Assembly (NCBI RefSeq): GCF_013426915.1
Contig: NZ_AP023180.1
Span: forward strand, 434,001-498,000
Reading direction: 5' to 3'
DNA length: 64,000 bases
From: Paraburkholderia sp. PGU19
Lineage (GTDB): Bacteria > Pseudomonadota > Gammaproteobacteria > Burkholderiales > Burkholderiaceae
Positions 15,982 to 25,511 of the stretch are shown in pieces (the first letter of the stretch is position 1; every line of letters begins with the position of its first letter). The translations under genes were made by a program, and so were the position numbers. A model generated the notes under the pieces. The model was not told the DNA's origin. It worked only from the letters and a program-made list of their open reading frames with translations, and searched no databases.

Positions 15982-16962
15982 ATGTCCGACACAAAACTTT
16001 CAAATAGCGCGCCGCTCGCGGAGCGCTCGCCGCAGCAGCGGATGGTCGAATTGCTGCGCACGCTCGCGCCCGCCGAGGGCATGACGGATGCGCCGCTCGA
16101 AGGCGTCAAGTTCCTGCGCGCGAATCACCCCATGCCGCGCCGCCCCGTGATGTACGAGCCGAGCATCGTGATCGTCTGTCAGGGCCGCAAGCGCGGCTAT
16201 CTCGGCGATCACGCGTACATCTATGACGCGCAGCAGTATCTCGTGCTGTCCGTGCCGCTGCCGTTCGAGTGCGAGACGGAGGCGAGCGTCGATGAGCCGT
16301 TCCTCGGCATTTCGGTTCGCGTCGATCTGACGATGGTCGCCGAACTGCTGATGCTGCTCAACGAAACGCACGGCGCCGTCGACACCGAGCCGCGCGGCAT
16401 TTACTCGACGCCACTCGACCAGCCGCTAGGCGACGCCGTGCTGCGCCTGCTCGAAGCGCTGGTGTCGCCCGTCGACGCCCGCATTCTCGCGCCGTCGATC
16501 GTGCGCGAGATCTGCTATCGCGTGCTGACGGGCGTGCAGGGCAACGCGATACGCGCGGCGCTCACGCACCAGCATCACTTCGGCCGTATCGCGAAGGCGT
16601 TGCGCCGCATTCACACCGAATACGACGGCGATCTCGACGTCGAGACGCTGGCGCGCGAATCGGGCATGAGCCTCGCGGTCTTTCACGCGCAGTTCAAGAA
16701 CGTCACGTCGACTTCGCCGATGCAGTATGTGAAGACGACGCGTCTGCATCACGCGCGTCTCTTGATGGTCCAGGACGGGCTGAACGCGGGCGCGGCGGCG
16801 GCGCGCGTCGGCTATGAAAGCGCGTCGCAGTTCAGCCGTGAATTCAAGCGTCTGTTCGGTCTGAGTCCCGTCGATGAAGTGAAGCGCATGCGCGGCACGC
16901 TGGACCCCGTTGTGCCGCCGCAGCCGCAACGCGCCGTCCCGAAGTACGTGACGACGAACTGA
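15982..16962 (+). CDS. AraC family regulator, YqhC-like
   Basis: 326 aa. The N-terminal half is the AraC_N (YqhC-type) sensing domain (PSIVIVCQGRKRGYLGD, YLVLSVPLPFECE). The C-terminal half is the double HTH, ending GYESASQFSREFKRLFGLSP. In E. coli YqhC activates a neighbouring aldehyde reductase gene. The same divergent pairing with an alcohol dehydrogenase across a 368-bp promoter region occurs here. Start is either ATG 15970 or ATG 15982; neither has a strong ribosome binding site. Confidence 0.88.
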   Translation: MSDTKLSNSAPLAERSPQQRMVELLRTLAPAEGMTDAPLEGVKFLRANHPMPRRPVMYEPSIVIVCQGRKRGYLGDHAYIYDAQQYLVLSVPLPFECETEASVDEPFLGISVRVDLTMVAELLMLLNETHGAVDTEPRGIYSTPLDQPLGDAVLRLLEALVSPVDARILAPSIVREICYRVLTGVQGNAIRAALTHQHHFGRIAKALRRIHTEYDGDLDVETLARESGMSLAVFHAQFKNVTSTSPMQYVKTTRLHHARLLMVQDGLNAGAAAARVGYESASQFSREFKRLFGLSPVDEVKRMRGTLDPVVPPQPQRAVPKYVTTN

Positions 16963-16984
16963 AACGGCGCACGAAGTGATGCTG

Positions 16985-17377
16985 TCACGCCGCGTCGTGG
17001 CAGCACACGCAAAGCTTGTTGCCGTCGAGATCGCGGAAGTAGGCGCCGTAGTAGTTCGCGTGATATTCGGGGCGCAGCCCTGGCGGACCTTCACACATAG
17101 CGCCATGCGCGAGCGCCGTCGCGTGCACGCGATCGACGGCGAGACGGTCGGCCGCCAGCAGCGCGACCATATGCCCATTGCCCGCAACGGCAGGCGCGCC
17201 GTCGAACGGCTTGCCGACGAGAAACAGCGGTCGCGCGACGCCCGGCTTCATCCATCCCGCCCAGGGCCTGTCGTCCTCGCGAAACTTCAGCACGAGTCCC
17301 AATTCGGCAAGCACCGCCGAATAGAAGGCAAACGCCCGCTCGAAATCGTTGACGCCGATGAATACGTGGGAAAGCAT
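16985..17377 (-). CDS. VOC superfamily protein (glyoxalase/dioxygenase fold)
   Basis: 130 aa. The beta-alpha-beta-beta-beta repeat of the vicinal-oxygen-chelate fold is visible: MLSHVFIGVNDFERAFAFY at the start, and GNGHMVALLA and YFRDLDGNKLCVCC at the end. A metal site of His, His and Glu type is possible (H4, H69). A strong GAAAGGAG precedes the ATG. No substrate can be assigned. Confidence 0.85.
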   Translation of the reverse strand: MLSHVFIGVNDFERAFAFYSAVLAELGLVLKFREDDRPWAGWMKPGVARPLFLVGKPFDGAPAVAGNGHMVALLAADRLAVDRVHATALAHGAMCEGPPGLRPEYHANYYGAYFRDLDGNKLCVCCHDAA

Positions 17378-17545
17378 CGAATACGGCTCCTTTCAGGCGG
17401 AAACCGAGCAAGGCGGGTAACGCCGATACCAGCATGATTGCTGATCTGGCTACATTTTCGCGTGGTGATTACGATGGCTGCGCTGTGCATTCGAACAAAA
17501 CTCGCGAAATAAAACTCGCGAACAACACTCACGGAGCCCACCATC

Positions 17546-17860
17546 ATGAAGCGTTTTCACATCGCGCTCGCCGTTGCGAATCTCGACGAATCGATTGCCG
17601 ACTATAGCGAGCGTCTGGGACAACCGCCCTCGGCCATCGTGCCGGGTCAGTACGCAATGTGGCGCACCGATCTGCTCAACTTCTCGATCAACGAAAAGCC
17701 CGAAAAAGCAGGGCAGTTGCGCCATGTCGGCTTCGAGGACGACGCGGTCGAAGGCTATTCGAGCAGCACCGACGTGAACGGGCTCGAATGGGAGTTGTTC
17801 TCCGCAGCCGAACAGGACAGGCGCATTGTAAGCACATACGGCGTGCCCGTGAAAAGCTGA
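17546..17860 (+). CDS. Small VOC-like protein
   Basis: 104 aa. Starts with the VOC signature FHIALAVANLDESIADYSERLG and ends with a DVNGLEWELF strand. Similar in length to the small arsenate/glyoxalase-like VOC group but without a recognisable Cys set. Divergent from the preceding VOC gene; function unknown. Confidence 0.75.
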   Translation: MKRFHIALAVANLDESIADYSERLGQPPSAIVPGQYAMWRTDLLNFSINEKPEKAGQLRHVGFEDDAVEGYSSSTDVNGLEWELFSAAEQDRRIVSTYGVPVKS

Positions 17861-17882
17861 CTACGTCGCGAAACGCACAAGC

Positions 17883-19355
17883 TTACTTCTGCACGCCGCT
17901 CGCTTCCTGCGTTACGTAATGCGCGCGCTTTTCCTCATACATCAGCAGGTCGGCCTGCTGCACGCCCGCTTCGATCCGTTCGCCGCGCTGCACGGTCGCC
18001 ATCCCCATCGAGAAGCTGATGGGCGAGCCTGGATAGAACTGGTTGTTCAGATCGACCAGCTGACGGATCGTCTCGATCATCGTCGCGCCGCCGCGTTCGT
18101 CAGTGCCGGGCAGCAGGATCGCGAACTCGTCGCCGCCGATACGCGCCGCGTTGAACGGCGTCTCCATGGCTTTCGCGAGCACTTCGCCGGCGCGGCGCAG
18201 CAGCGCGTCGCCGGCGGCGTGGCCGAGCTGATCGTTCACGCGCTTGAGGCCGTTGAGGTCGGCCATGATGACCGTCACCGGGAACGGCCCCTTGCGTTCG
18301 AGCCGGTTCAGTTCATCCACATAGAACGAGCGGTTGCGCAGCTTGGTCAGCACATCGTGCTTGCCGAGGAATTCCAGATACGCTTCGGCCTTCTTGCGCG
18401 CGGTGATGTCGGTGAGCGCGACGAGCACGAGGTCCCACGAGAGTTCGTGTCCCGGCAGCACGGAGAACTGCAGATGCACGTGCACCTCGTTCGCCTCGAG
18501 CGAATAGTTGAGCACTTCGCGCTGCTGGAAGAGTTTGCCGTCCCACAGGTCGATCAACTGCTCGCGGAAATGCGGGCGCATGTCGTCGCGGAACACTTCG
18601 GGAAGGCGCGACAGCAGCGTCTTCTTGTCGGGTGCTGCGAACATCTCCAGCGTGTGCTGGTTGACGTCGAGCACATGAATTTCGGCCATGCAGCGCTCGA
18701 CGAACTCCGGGTGCACGTCGGTGAAGGTGCGGAAATCGGTGATGCCCGCCGCCCGCGCGTCGTCGAGCAGATGCTTGACGGCGCTGAAATCCTCGACCCA
18801 TAGCGACACGGGCGAATACTCGAAGAGCCCGCGCACGTACTGCTCGGCCTCCGTCACGCGATGGCGCGCCCCTTCCAGTTCCGTGATGTCTTCCGTCGAT
18901 ACCAGCACGCGGTCCCAGCGCTCCTCATGGCCCGGCAGCACTTTGCCCTTGAGCAGCACGTCCAGACGCCGGCCGCCCAGCGTGTAGTTGACCGTCTGGC
19001 TCGTGAAGTGAGGCCGGCCGGACCAGAGCTGGCACAGCTCTTCAAGATGCGTCTTCAGCATGTCGTCGCGGAAGATCGCCGACAGGTTGTCCGTCAGCGC
19101 GCTGAAATCCGCGGCTTCGAACAGTGTCAGTGTCTGCTGGTTGACCTTGATGACGCGGATGCGGCTCGCGCACTCGGCCACCCGCTTGATGTCCTCGCCG
19201 ATGTGCGCGCGCAGATCCGTTACGCCTTGCGCGCGCCAGTCTTCGAACAGCGCCTTTACGCCGCTGAAGTCTTCGAGCCAGAGCGCGACGGGCGCGAGAT
19301 CGAACATTTCCGAGTCGTCGTCGGCTGTGGAGCGCGGGCCAGGGTGGTTGGGCAT
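17883..19355 (-). CDS. Diguanylate cyclase with two tandem PAS domains
   Basis: 490 aa, no transmembrane segment, so cytoplasmic. Two PAS-like sensor domains (about 15-145 and 170-310) are clearly duplicated: each begins with a copy of [YA]PV[SA]LW[LV]EDFS and each has an LDVNQ/IKVNQ-type strand and a late LPGHE motif. A GGDEF domain follows (about 325-480) with intact RIGGDEFAILLPG, so it should make cyclic di-GMP. Neither PAS copy shows an obvious haem or flavin ligand pattern. Single gene, minus strand. Confidence 0.92.
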   Translation of the reverse strand: MPNHPGPRSTADDDSEMFDLAPVALWLEDFSGVKALFEDWRAQGVTDLRAHIGEDIKRVAECASRIRVIKVNQQTLTLFEAADFSALTDNLSAIFRDDMLKTHLEELCQLWSGRPHFTSQTVNYTLGGRRLDVLLKGKVLPGHEERWDRVLVSTEDITELEGARHRVTEAEQYVRGLFEYSPVSLWVEDFSAVKHLLDDARAAGITDFRTFTDVHPEFVERCMAEIHVLDVNQHTLEMFAAPDKKTLLSRLPEVFRDDMRPHFREQLIDLWDGKLFQQREVLNYSLEANEVHVHLQFSVLPGHELSWDLVLVALTDITARKKAEAYLEFLGKHDVLTKLRNRSFYVDELNRLERKGPFPVTVIMADLNGLKRVNDQLGHAAGDALLRRAGEVLAKAMETPFNAARIGGDEFAILLPGTDERGGATMIETIRQLVDLNNQFYPGSPISFSMGMATVQRGERIEAGVQQADLLMYEEKRAHYVTQEASGVQK

Positions 19356-19523
19356 GACAGGTCCAGAATCGAATTTCTCGCTATTCTACGGTGCCAACTG
19401 GGCCCGGAGAAAATGTCGGGTGTCCGCTATCGGCATCAGCCGGATGCGGCCGCAACCGTTATAACGGCAAATTCCAGCCATTCTGCAGGCATCGCGCGGA
19501 AGTCGAGCAGGGACGACTCGTGT

Positions 19524-20729
19524 TCATCCCGCGAGCCCTGAAACAGTTGTTTGAAACGCATCGCGGCAAAGCGCGACGAGGCGTACCGCGGTTTGCTTCA
19601 GTCGTGCTGGATCGACAGACAGCGCGTTATTGATTCCTTCAGCAATCCCGCTCACGCGCACGGCGATGGGCTGGCCCGCGTCTTCCCACGTTTGCGCGAA
19701 AGCCGTCTGCTTGCAGGGCCGCGCGAAGTCTCCGTCGTGCAGCAGATTGATGCGCGGCAACGCGTGCGCCATTGCGACGATCCGGCCATGCAGGCTGCTG
19801 CCGATATAACCACGGCTGTGCGCGAGCAGCGCGCAGATGTCCCAGATATTCAGCGAATCGAAGAGATGCACGGACGGCGCGCGCATGCGCACAGCCGTGC
19901 GCTCGAAGCACGACAGATCGTCGTGCCACGGCGCCGCGCCTGCGCGGAAGAACACGATAGCTAGGTCATGCGCGTGCGCGGCGTGGTCCAGTTGCGCGGC
20001 GATCTGGTCGAGCGTCGCGTCGTCGCCGAAGTCGGCGCTGAACTGCACGGCCAGATACCCGCGCGGCGCAGCTTCGCGTATCCGCGCAACGGCCTGCTTC
20101 GATGCATGCGCGCGAATCGTATCGCCGAACAGTTCGGCGACCATCACCGCGCAATCGGGCGCGAGCCGCGCTTCGATGCCCGACTTCGCGAGCAACGCCT
20201 GCGTGTGGATGTCGCGCACGCTGATATCGTCGGCGCGGGCGAGTTTGGCAAGCACTTCGTCGCGCATCCTGGCGTCGCGCTCATCGAGCGTCACGCCGCC
20301 GGTCGCATTGAACAGAACACGCGTGGCGCACGGCCATGCATCCTTCGACACGACATACGGCGCAAGCTCGCGCGTGTCGAGCACACGTTGCGCCCAGTCT
20401 GATCGATCGGGTTGTTGCGACGCGATGATCCGTTGCGCGTCGTGGTTCGTTTGCAGCATCACAGCGGCGTCCCACGCATCGCAGGTGAGAATCTCTCCGC
20501 CAACATGAAGCAGACTGACCGCACGTTCGTGCAACTGTCGAAGCGCCTGAACGCGATGCCCGCCTTGCATGCGCAGATCACGCGCCACGAGTCCCGCGAC
20601 GTGCATGTCGCAGACGCGCACGTCGCGACCCGCAAGCATGCGCGCAACGACATGAGGAAACAGCATGTCGCCGAAATTGTGCCGGTCGAACGCGCCGAAC
20701 AGCACGACGGGTAATGATTGCGCACTCAT
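19524..20729 (-). CDS. Polysaccharide pyruvyl transferase family protein
   Basis: 401 aa. Pfam PS_pyruv_trans-type fold: GAFDRHNFGDMLFPHV at the N-terminus (G-x-x-N-x-GD-x-L signature), SVRD in the middle and SSLHGRIVAMAH near the C-terminus. Members add pyruvyl ketals to exopolysaccharide sugars or belong to related glycan enzymes. No glycosyltransferase or export genes are adjacent, so its glycan partner is unknown. Confidence 0.85.
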   Translation of the reverse strand: MSAQSLPVVLFGAFDRHNFGDMLFPHVVARMLAGRDVRVCDMHVAGLVARDLRMQGGHRVQALRQLHERAVSLLHVGGEILTCDAWDAAVMLQTNHDAQRIIASQQPDRSDWAQRVLDTRELAPYVVSKDAWPCATRVLFNATGGVTLDERDARMRDEVLAKLARADDISVRDIHTQALLAKSGIEARLAPDCAVMVAELFGDTIRAHASKQAVARIREAAPRGYLAVQFSADFGDDATLDQIAAQLDHAAHAHDLAIVFFRAGAAPWHDDLSCFERTAVRMRAPSVHLFDSLNIWDICALLAHSRGYIGSSLHGRIVAMAHALPRINLLHDGDFARPCKQTAFAQTWEDAGQPIAVRVSGIAEGINNALSVDPARLKQTAVRLVALCRDAFQTTVSGLAG

Positions 20730-21068
20730 CGATCTATTCCGCCATCACCTGGCACGCGCCGCGTGCCGCACGATCGCGAGTTGACTTTCGCATTTTCATG
20801 CCCTACGAATCGAATTAACCGGTCGTCGGTTATATCGGTGCAAAGCTTCATACAAGTCACTGAATTCTGTTCGGAGGGTACACGCAATTCCCAACTGGCC
20901 GCGCGAACATGCATCGCGGCACTGCACGCGAACGGCACGCGCAATACGAGGAAGACGTGTTTTCCGGTGAAGGCATTCAACGCGCTTCGCCGTGAAGCGG
21001 GCGACGATCAGTCTGCAACGCGCCGGCATGCCGGTGCGTCTCTTCATGCCTTGAAGCAGAGAACTGTC
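20730..21068. other. Gap without a supported gene
   Basis: No convincing coding sequence. A perfect inverted repeat ggcacgc-gcc-gcgtgcc lies at 20751-20767. The segment 20800-20880 is AT-richer and may carry the promoter of the small ORF downstream. Confidence 0.4.
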
Positions 21069-21269
21069 ATGTTCGCCTACATCATCGTCGTCGCCGTGTC
21101 GGCCTTCATTCCCTATGTCGCGACGCCTGCCGCGGAAGCGGGCGTCAAGGCCATCGTCTCGCATCACAACGATATGGAAACCAGCGACGCGGCCGTCACG
21201 CCGACGCTCGTCGCGCAGGATGCACCCGTCGCGTCCGTCGCCAATACGCAGCCTCGCGAAGCACATTGA
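21069..21269 (+). CDS. Possible small secreted or membrane protein
   Basis: 66 aa. A hydrophobic N-terminus (about residues 2-25, ending in a TPAAEA-like cleavage region) is followed by a polar tail. The frame is open further upstream to 20718, but this ATG gives a sensible signal-like start. There is no strong ribosome binding site and no recognisable family. It may be real but is weakly supported. Confidence 0.4.
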   Translation: MFAYIIVVAVSAFIPYVATPAAEAGVKAIVSHHNDMETSDAAVTPTLVAQDAPVASVANTQPREAH

Positions 21270-21518
21270 AGCAGCGTATTTCGCAGTTTCATCATCGCCG
21301 TTTTGAGGCACGACAGCACGAAGCGGGCCGCCCGCCGGGTTGTCGTGCGCAGTGTCCCGCCGGCGCGTTCTGATCGACCGCGCCGCGCCGCCGTTCGTCC
21401 GTATCGATGCCCTTCGTCTGAAGGATGTTTTATCGGCCTGTAACATTGGCGTCGACAATGATCGATCCGGCCGCCGCGCGGCGGCTTCATGCGTCACCAC
21501 CGAAAGGAGTGCAACCGA

Positions 21519-22340
21519 ATGAGCACGATCACCACGAAGGACGGCACGCAGATTTACTACAAGGACTGGGGCTCGGGCCGTCCCGTCGTCTTTTCGCACG
21601 GCTGGCCGCTCGACGCGGACGCATGGGATGCGCAGATGCTGTTCCTGCTGCAAAACGGCTTTCGCGTGATTGCGCATGATCGTCGCGGACATGGCCGCTC
21701 GGATCAGCCGTCGAACGGCAACGACATGGACACCTACGCCGACGATCTCGCCGCGCTGCTCGACGCGCTCGACATCCAGAGCGCGACGCTCGTCGGCCAT
21801 TCGACGGGCGGCGGGGAAGTTGCGCACTATATCGGCCGACACGGCACGAAGCGGGTCGCGAAGGCCGTGCTGATCGGCGCGGTGCCGCCGTTGATGCTGA
21901 AGACGGAAGCGAATCCCGGCGGCCTGCCGATGGACGTGTTCGACGGCATCCGCAAAGGCGTCGCCGACAACCGCTCGCAGTTCTACAAAGACCTTGCGAT
22001 GCCATTCTTCGGCTTCAACCGGCCGGACGCGAAGGTGTCGCAGGGCACGATCGACGCGTTCTGGGCGCAGGGCATGGCAGGCGGCGCGCACGGCCAGTAC
22101 CTGTGCATCCGCGAGTTCTCCGAAGTCGACTACACGGAAGACCTGAAGAAGATCGACGTGCCGACGCTGATCCTGCACGGCGACGACGACCAGATCGTGC
22201 CCATCGATGACGCCGGCAAGTTGTCCGCGAAGATCGTGAAGAACGCGACGTTCAAGATCTACGAAGGCGCGCCGCACGGCATGTGCGTGACGGAAGCCGA
22301 CAAGGTCAACGCCGATCTGCTCGCGTTCATCAACAGCTGA
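21519..22340 (+). CDS. Alpha/beta hydrolase (non-haem chloroperoxidase/arylesterase type)
   Basis: 273 aa. Catalytic Ser in GHSTGGGE (about residue 97), Asp in HGDDDQIVP (about 225) and His in GAPHGM (about 251). The opening [26 protein letters not shown] is typical of the cofactor-free haloperoxidase/esterase group. AAGGAG precedes the ATG. A clear terminator hairpin follows. The native substrate is unknown. Confidence 0.93.
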   Translation: MSTITTKDGTQIYYKDWGSGRPVVFSHGWPLDADAWDAQMLFLLQNGFRVIAHDRRGHGRSDQPSNGNDMDTYADDLAALLDALDIQSATLVGHSTGGGEVAHYIGRHGTKRVAKAVLIGAVPPLMLKTEANPGGLPMDVFDGIRKGVADNRSQFYKDLAMPFFGFNRPDAKVSQGTIDAFWAQGMAGGAHGQYLCIREFSEVDYTEDLKKIDVPTLILHGDDDQIVPIDDAGKLSAKIVKNATFKIYEGAPHGMCVTEADKVNADLLAFINS

Positions 22341-22358
22341 CATCCAGGCAATGTGCCG

Positions 22359-22400
22359 AAAGCGGCGCGCCCTTGCGGGACGCGCCGCTTTGCTGTTTCA
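22359..22400 (+). terminator. Intrinsic terminator after the alpha/beta hydrolase
   Basis: Perfect 11-bp stem aaagcggcgcg (22359-22369) and cgcgccgcttt (22381-22391), 11-nt loop, then a T-rich tail gctgttt. Confidence 0.75.
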
Positions 22401-22452
22401 TCCGCAGTGTGCTGCATCGCCCGATGCAGCTGACGAAAGGATGACCTCGCGC

Positions 22453-22716
22453 ATGACAATCGAACTGGACAAGGACGTGCGCAGCGAAGCGATCGCTTCG
22501 CTGCAACGCTACTTCGCGGAGAACATGGACGAGCCGATCGGCAATATCCAGGCGGGCGCGCTGCTCGGCTTCTTCGTCGAGGAAATCGGCCCGGTGATCT
22601 ACAACCTCGCCGTGCAGGACGCGCAGGCGCGTATGCACGCGCGCGTGGCGGAACTCGATATCGAGTGTCACGAAGACGCGTTCGGCTACTGGAAGAAATA
22701 CGGCAAGCGGCGCTGA
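22453..22716 (+). CDS. DUF2164 family protein
   Basis: 87 aa. MTIELDKDVRSEAIASLQRY, FVEEIGPVIYNLAVQDAQ and the WKKYGK end match the DUF2164 family, small cytoplasmic proteins of unknown function. An upstream ATG at 22441 is possible, but the AAAGG before it is better placed for the ATG at 22453. Confidence 0.8.
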   Translation: MTIELDKDVRSEAIASLQRYFAENMDEPIGNIQAGALLGFFVEEIGPVIYNLAVQDAQARMHARVAELDIECHEDAFGYWKKYGKRR

Positions 22717-22732
22717 GCAGCGCCCGTCCGCG

Positions 22733-23644
22733 TCATCCCGCGTCGCGGCTGCGATTGTCACGCAGCACGAAGTCGACGAAGGCGCGCAGCGGCGCGGGCA
22801 TGTGCTCGCGGCTCGCGTAGTAGAGGCGCGGCCCGGTGAACGATTGCCACCAGTCGGGCAGGATCGGCACGAGCGTGCTGTCGTCGAGCGCGGGGCGCAG
22901 GAACTCGTCGAACGAATAGACGATGCCAAGCCCGTCGACAGCCGCGCGTCGCTGGATCTCGATGACGGAAGCAACCAGCGGCCCGTTCGGCACGATCCGC
23001 ACGGTTTCTTCGCCGCGCGTGAACTCCCACACGGCCAGCACGCCGCTTTCGAAGCGATGGCCGATGCACGCGTGCCGCACCAGTTCGTCGGGATGCTTCG
23101 GCTCGCCATGCTGCTTCAGATACGCGGGCGACGCGGCGGCAATGAAGCGCTGCATCGACGGACCGATGGGCACCGCGATCATGTCGCGCTCGACGCGTTC
23201 GTCGTAGCGGATGCCCGCGTCGAAGCCGGCCGCGAGGATATCGATGAAGGTGTCGTTCGACGCGACCTCGACGGTGATGCCCGGATGTTCGGCCAGAAAG
23301 CGCGACAGCAGCGCGGGCAGGACTTCGCGCGCGGCGATCGACGGCACGTTCAGCCGCAGCGTGCCTGTCGGGCTGTCGCGGAACACGTTGATCGCGTCGA
23401 GCGCCGTCGAGATTTCGCCGAACGCGGGCGCGAGCCGCTCGAACAGGCGCTGGCCGGCTTCCGTCGGCGTGACGCTGCGCGTGGTGCGGTTCAGGAGGCG
23501 CACGCCCAGTTGCTGCTCGAGGCGCCGCACGGCTTCGCTCAATGACGACGCCGACACGCCGCAGGTGGAGGCGGCGTTGCGGAAGCCGCGCGCGGCGGTG
23601 ACGGCGACGAAGGCTTTCAGATCGCTCAGATCGGGTTCGACCAT
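22733..23644 (-). CDS. LysR family transcriptional regulator
   Basis: 303 aa from ATG 23644 (an ATG 8 codons earlier also exists). N-terminal winged HTH (DLKAFVAVTAARGFRNAA, SASSLSEAVRRLEQQLG) and a C-terminal effector domain. Divergent from the aldo/keto reductase gene with a 149-bp gap, so it probably regulates that gene. Confidence 0.9.
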   Translation of the reverse strand: MVEPDLSDLKAFVAVTAARGFRNAASTCGVSASSLSEAVRRLEQQLGVRLLNRTTRSVTPTEAGQRLFERLAPAFGEISTALDAINVFRDSPTGTLRLNVPSIAAREVLPALLSRFLAEHPGITVEVASNDTFIDILAAGFDAGIRYDERVERDMIAVPIGPSMQRFIAAASPAYLKQHGEPKHPDELVRHACIGHRFESGVLAVWEFTRGEETVRIVPNGPLVASVIEIQRRAAVDGLGIVYSFDEFLRPALDDSTLVPILPDWWQSFTGPRLYYASREHMPAPLRAFVDFVLRDNRSRDAG

Positions 23645-23793
23645 TGTTCGCAATTCCGCACGGGGCATTCGGATTGGGTGGAATTATCGCACGGCCGGTT
23701 TGCGCGGATACTGCGTCACAAGCGTCGCGCAGCGCGTTCGATGCGCGAAGGCGACGGACCTACCGTATTAACGAATCCACGGAGAGCACTCAG

Positions 23794-24807
23794 ATGAAGC
23801 AACTGCGACTTGGCAAGACGGGCCCCGCGAGTTCGGCGCTCGGCCTCGGCTGCATGGGCATGTCGGGCATGTACGGCCCGGCGGACCGCGCCGAAAGCAT
23901 CGCGACGATCCACGCGGCGCTGGAGGCGGGCATCACGCTGTTCGATACGGGCGACTTCTACGGCATGGGCCACAACGAACTGCTGCTCGGCGAAGCGCTC
24001 AGGAGCGCACCCGCGTCGCGCCGCGACAATGCGCTCGTCAGCGTGAAGTTCGGCGCGATGCGCGATCCCGCGGGCGGCTGGACGGCGTACGACGCGCGGC
24101 CCGCAGCCGTGAAGAATTTCCTCGCGTATTCGCTGCAGCGCCTGGGCGTCGATCATATCGACATCTATCGCCCGGCTCGGCTCGATCCGAACGTGCCGAT
24201 CGAAGACACCGTCGGCGCCATCGCGGAGATGGTGAAGGCGGGCTATGTGCGGCATGTCGGCCTTTCCGAAGTGGGCGCGGCGACCATCCGCAAGGCAGCA
24301 TCTGTTACGCCGATCAGCGACCTGCAGATCGAGTACTCGCTGATTTCGCGCGGCATCGAAGACGAGATTCTGCCGACGCTGCGCGAACTCGGCATCGGCG
24401 TGACGGCGTACGGCGTGCTGTCGCGCGGGTTGATCAGCGGACACTGGCAGAAAGATTCGGCGGGCAAGGGCGATTTTCGCGCGATGAGCCCGCGCTTCCA
24501 GGGCGAGAACGCCGAGCGCAATCTCGCGCTCGTCGAGGCGCTGCGCAAGGTCGCGGACAGCAAGGGTGTGTCGGTGGCGCAGATCGCGATTGCGTGGGTT
24601 GCCGCGCAAGGCGATGACATCGTGCCGCTGATCGGCGCGCGGCGGCGCGAGCGGCTGACGGAAGCGCTCGGCGCGCTTGACGTGAAGCTCGACGCGCAGC
24701 AACTCGCTGCGATCGAGAAAGCGGTGCCGAAGGGCGCGGCAGCGGGTGCACGCTATGCGGCCGCGCAAATGGCGCATCTCGACAGCGAGCAGGGCGGCGC
24801 GCACTGA
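23794..24807 (+). CDS. Aldo/keto reductase
   Basis: 337 aa, (beta/alpha)8 NADPH-dependent reductase. Seen: LGLGCMGMSGMYGP, the catalytic Tyr in FDTGDFYGMGHNE and a C-terminal PLIGARRRERLTEAL cofactor motif. In family members the active-site Asp-Tyr-Lys-His set includes a Lys in a VSVKFGAM-like stretch, which is present. Closest to the YajO/perakine-reductase-like AKR13 group. GGAGAG precedes the ATG. Confidence 0.92.
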   Translation: MKQLRLGKTGPASSALGLGCMGMSGMYGPADRAESIATIHAALEAGITLFDTGDFYGMGHNELLLGEALRSAPASRRDNALVSVKFGAMRDPAGGWTAYDARPAAVKNFLAYSLQRLGVDHIDIYRPARLDPNVPIEDTVGAIAEMVKAGYVRHVGLSEVGAATIRKAASVTPISDLQIEYSLISRGIEDEILPTLRELGIGVTAYGVLSRGLISGHWQKDSAGKGDFRAMSPRFQGENAERNLALVEALRKVADSKGVSVAQIAIAWVAAQGDDIVPLIGARRRERLTEALGALDVKLDAQQLAAIEKAVPKGAAAGARYAAAQMAHLDSEQGGAH

Positions 24808-24905
24808 TGCATTGAACGTCGACGAGGCCGGGCGTGATCGTCGACGCTATTGCTGCAAAGCAGATGCGGTAGCATCGAACGCAATCGCGACTCTACACTC
24901 CGCCC

Positions 24906-25418
24906 ATGACCACTTATGTTGCGTTGCTGCGCGCCGTCAATGTCGGCGGCACCGGCAAGCTTCCGATGACCGAGCTTCGCAAGATGTGCGAGGCAGCGGG
25001 CTTCACCAACGTTCGCACGTATATCGCGAGCGGCAACGTCGTGTTCGACAGCATGCTCGCGAAACGCGCGGCGCAGCAGGCGCTCGAACGCAGCCTCGAG
25101 GCGTATGCAGGCAAGCCCGTTGGCGTGCTGATTCGCACCGGCAAGGAGATGGCAGCCGTGCTGGACGCGAATCCGTTTCGCGACGAAGCGCCGAATCGCA
25201 CGGTCGCGATCTTCCTCGACGCAGCGCCACCCGCCGACACGCTCGAGCACATCGCCGGACAGCAGAACGAACAGGTCGCGCTCGGTAAGCACGAGATCTA
25301 CGTGCACTACGGCGACGGCATGGCAAAGACGAAGCTGAGAATTCCAGCCGCGAAGACAGGCACCGCGCGCAACATCAACACGATCGCCAAACTCGCGGAG
25401 TGGGCCGCGCAATCATGA
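24906..25418 (+). CDS. DUF1697 family protein
   Basis: 170 aa. The opening TTYVALLRAVNVGGTGKLPM and the YIASGNVVFDS motif are diagnostic of DUF1697. Function unknown. Transcribed alone. Confidence 0.9.
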   Translation: MTTYVALLRAVNVGGTGKLPMTELRKMCEAAGFTNVRTYIASGNVVFDSMLAKRAAQQALERSLEAYAGKPVGVLIRTGKEMAAVLDANPFRDEAPNRTVAIFLDAAPPADTLEHIAGQQNEQVALGKHEIYVHYGDGMAKTKLRIPAAKTGTARNINTIAKLAEWAAQS

Positions 25419-25511
25419 CGACAAGCGCTGCGTAGAACGGGGCTTGTTGCTACACTGCGCCTTGCCGAGTACTTCGTAGCAGCACTTCTCATCCTTCGCT
25501 TGCGTCGAGTC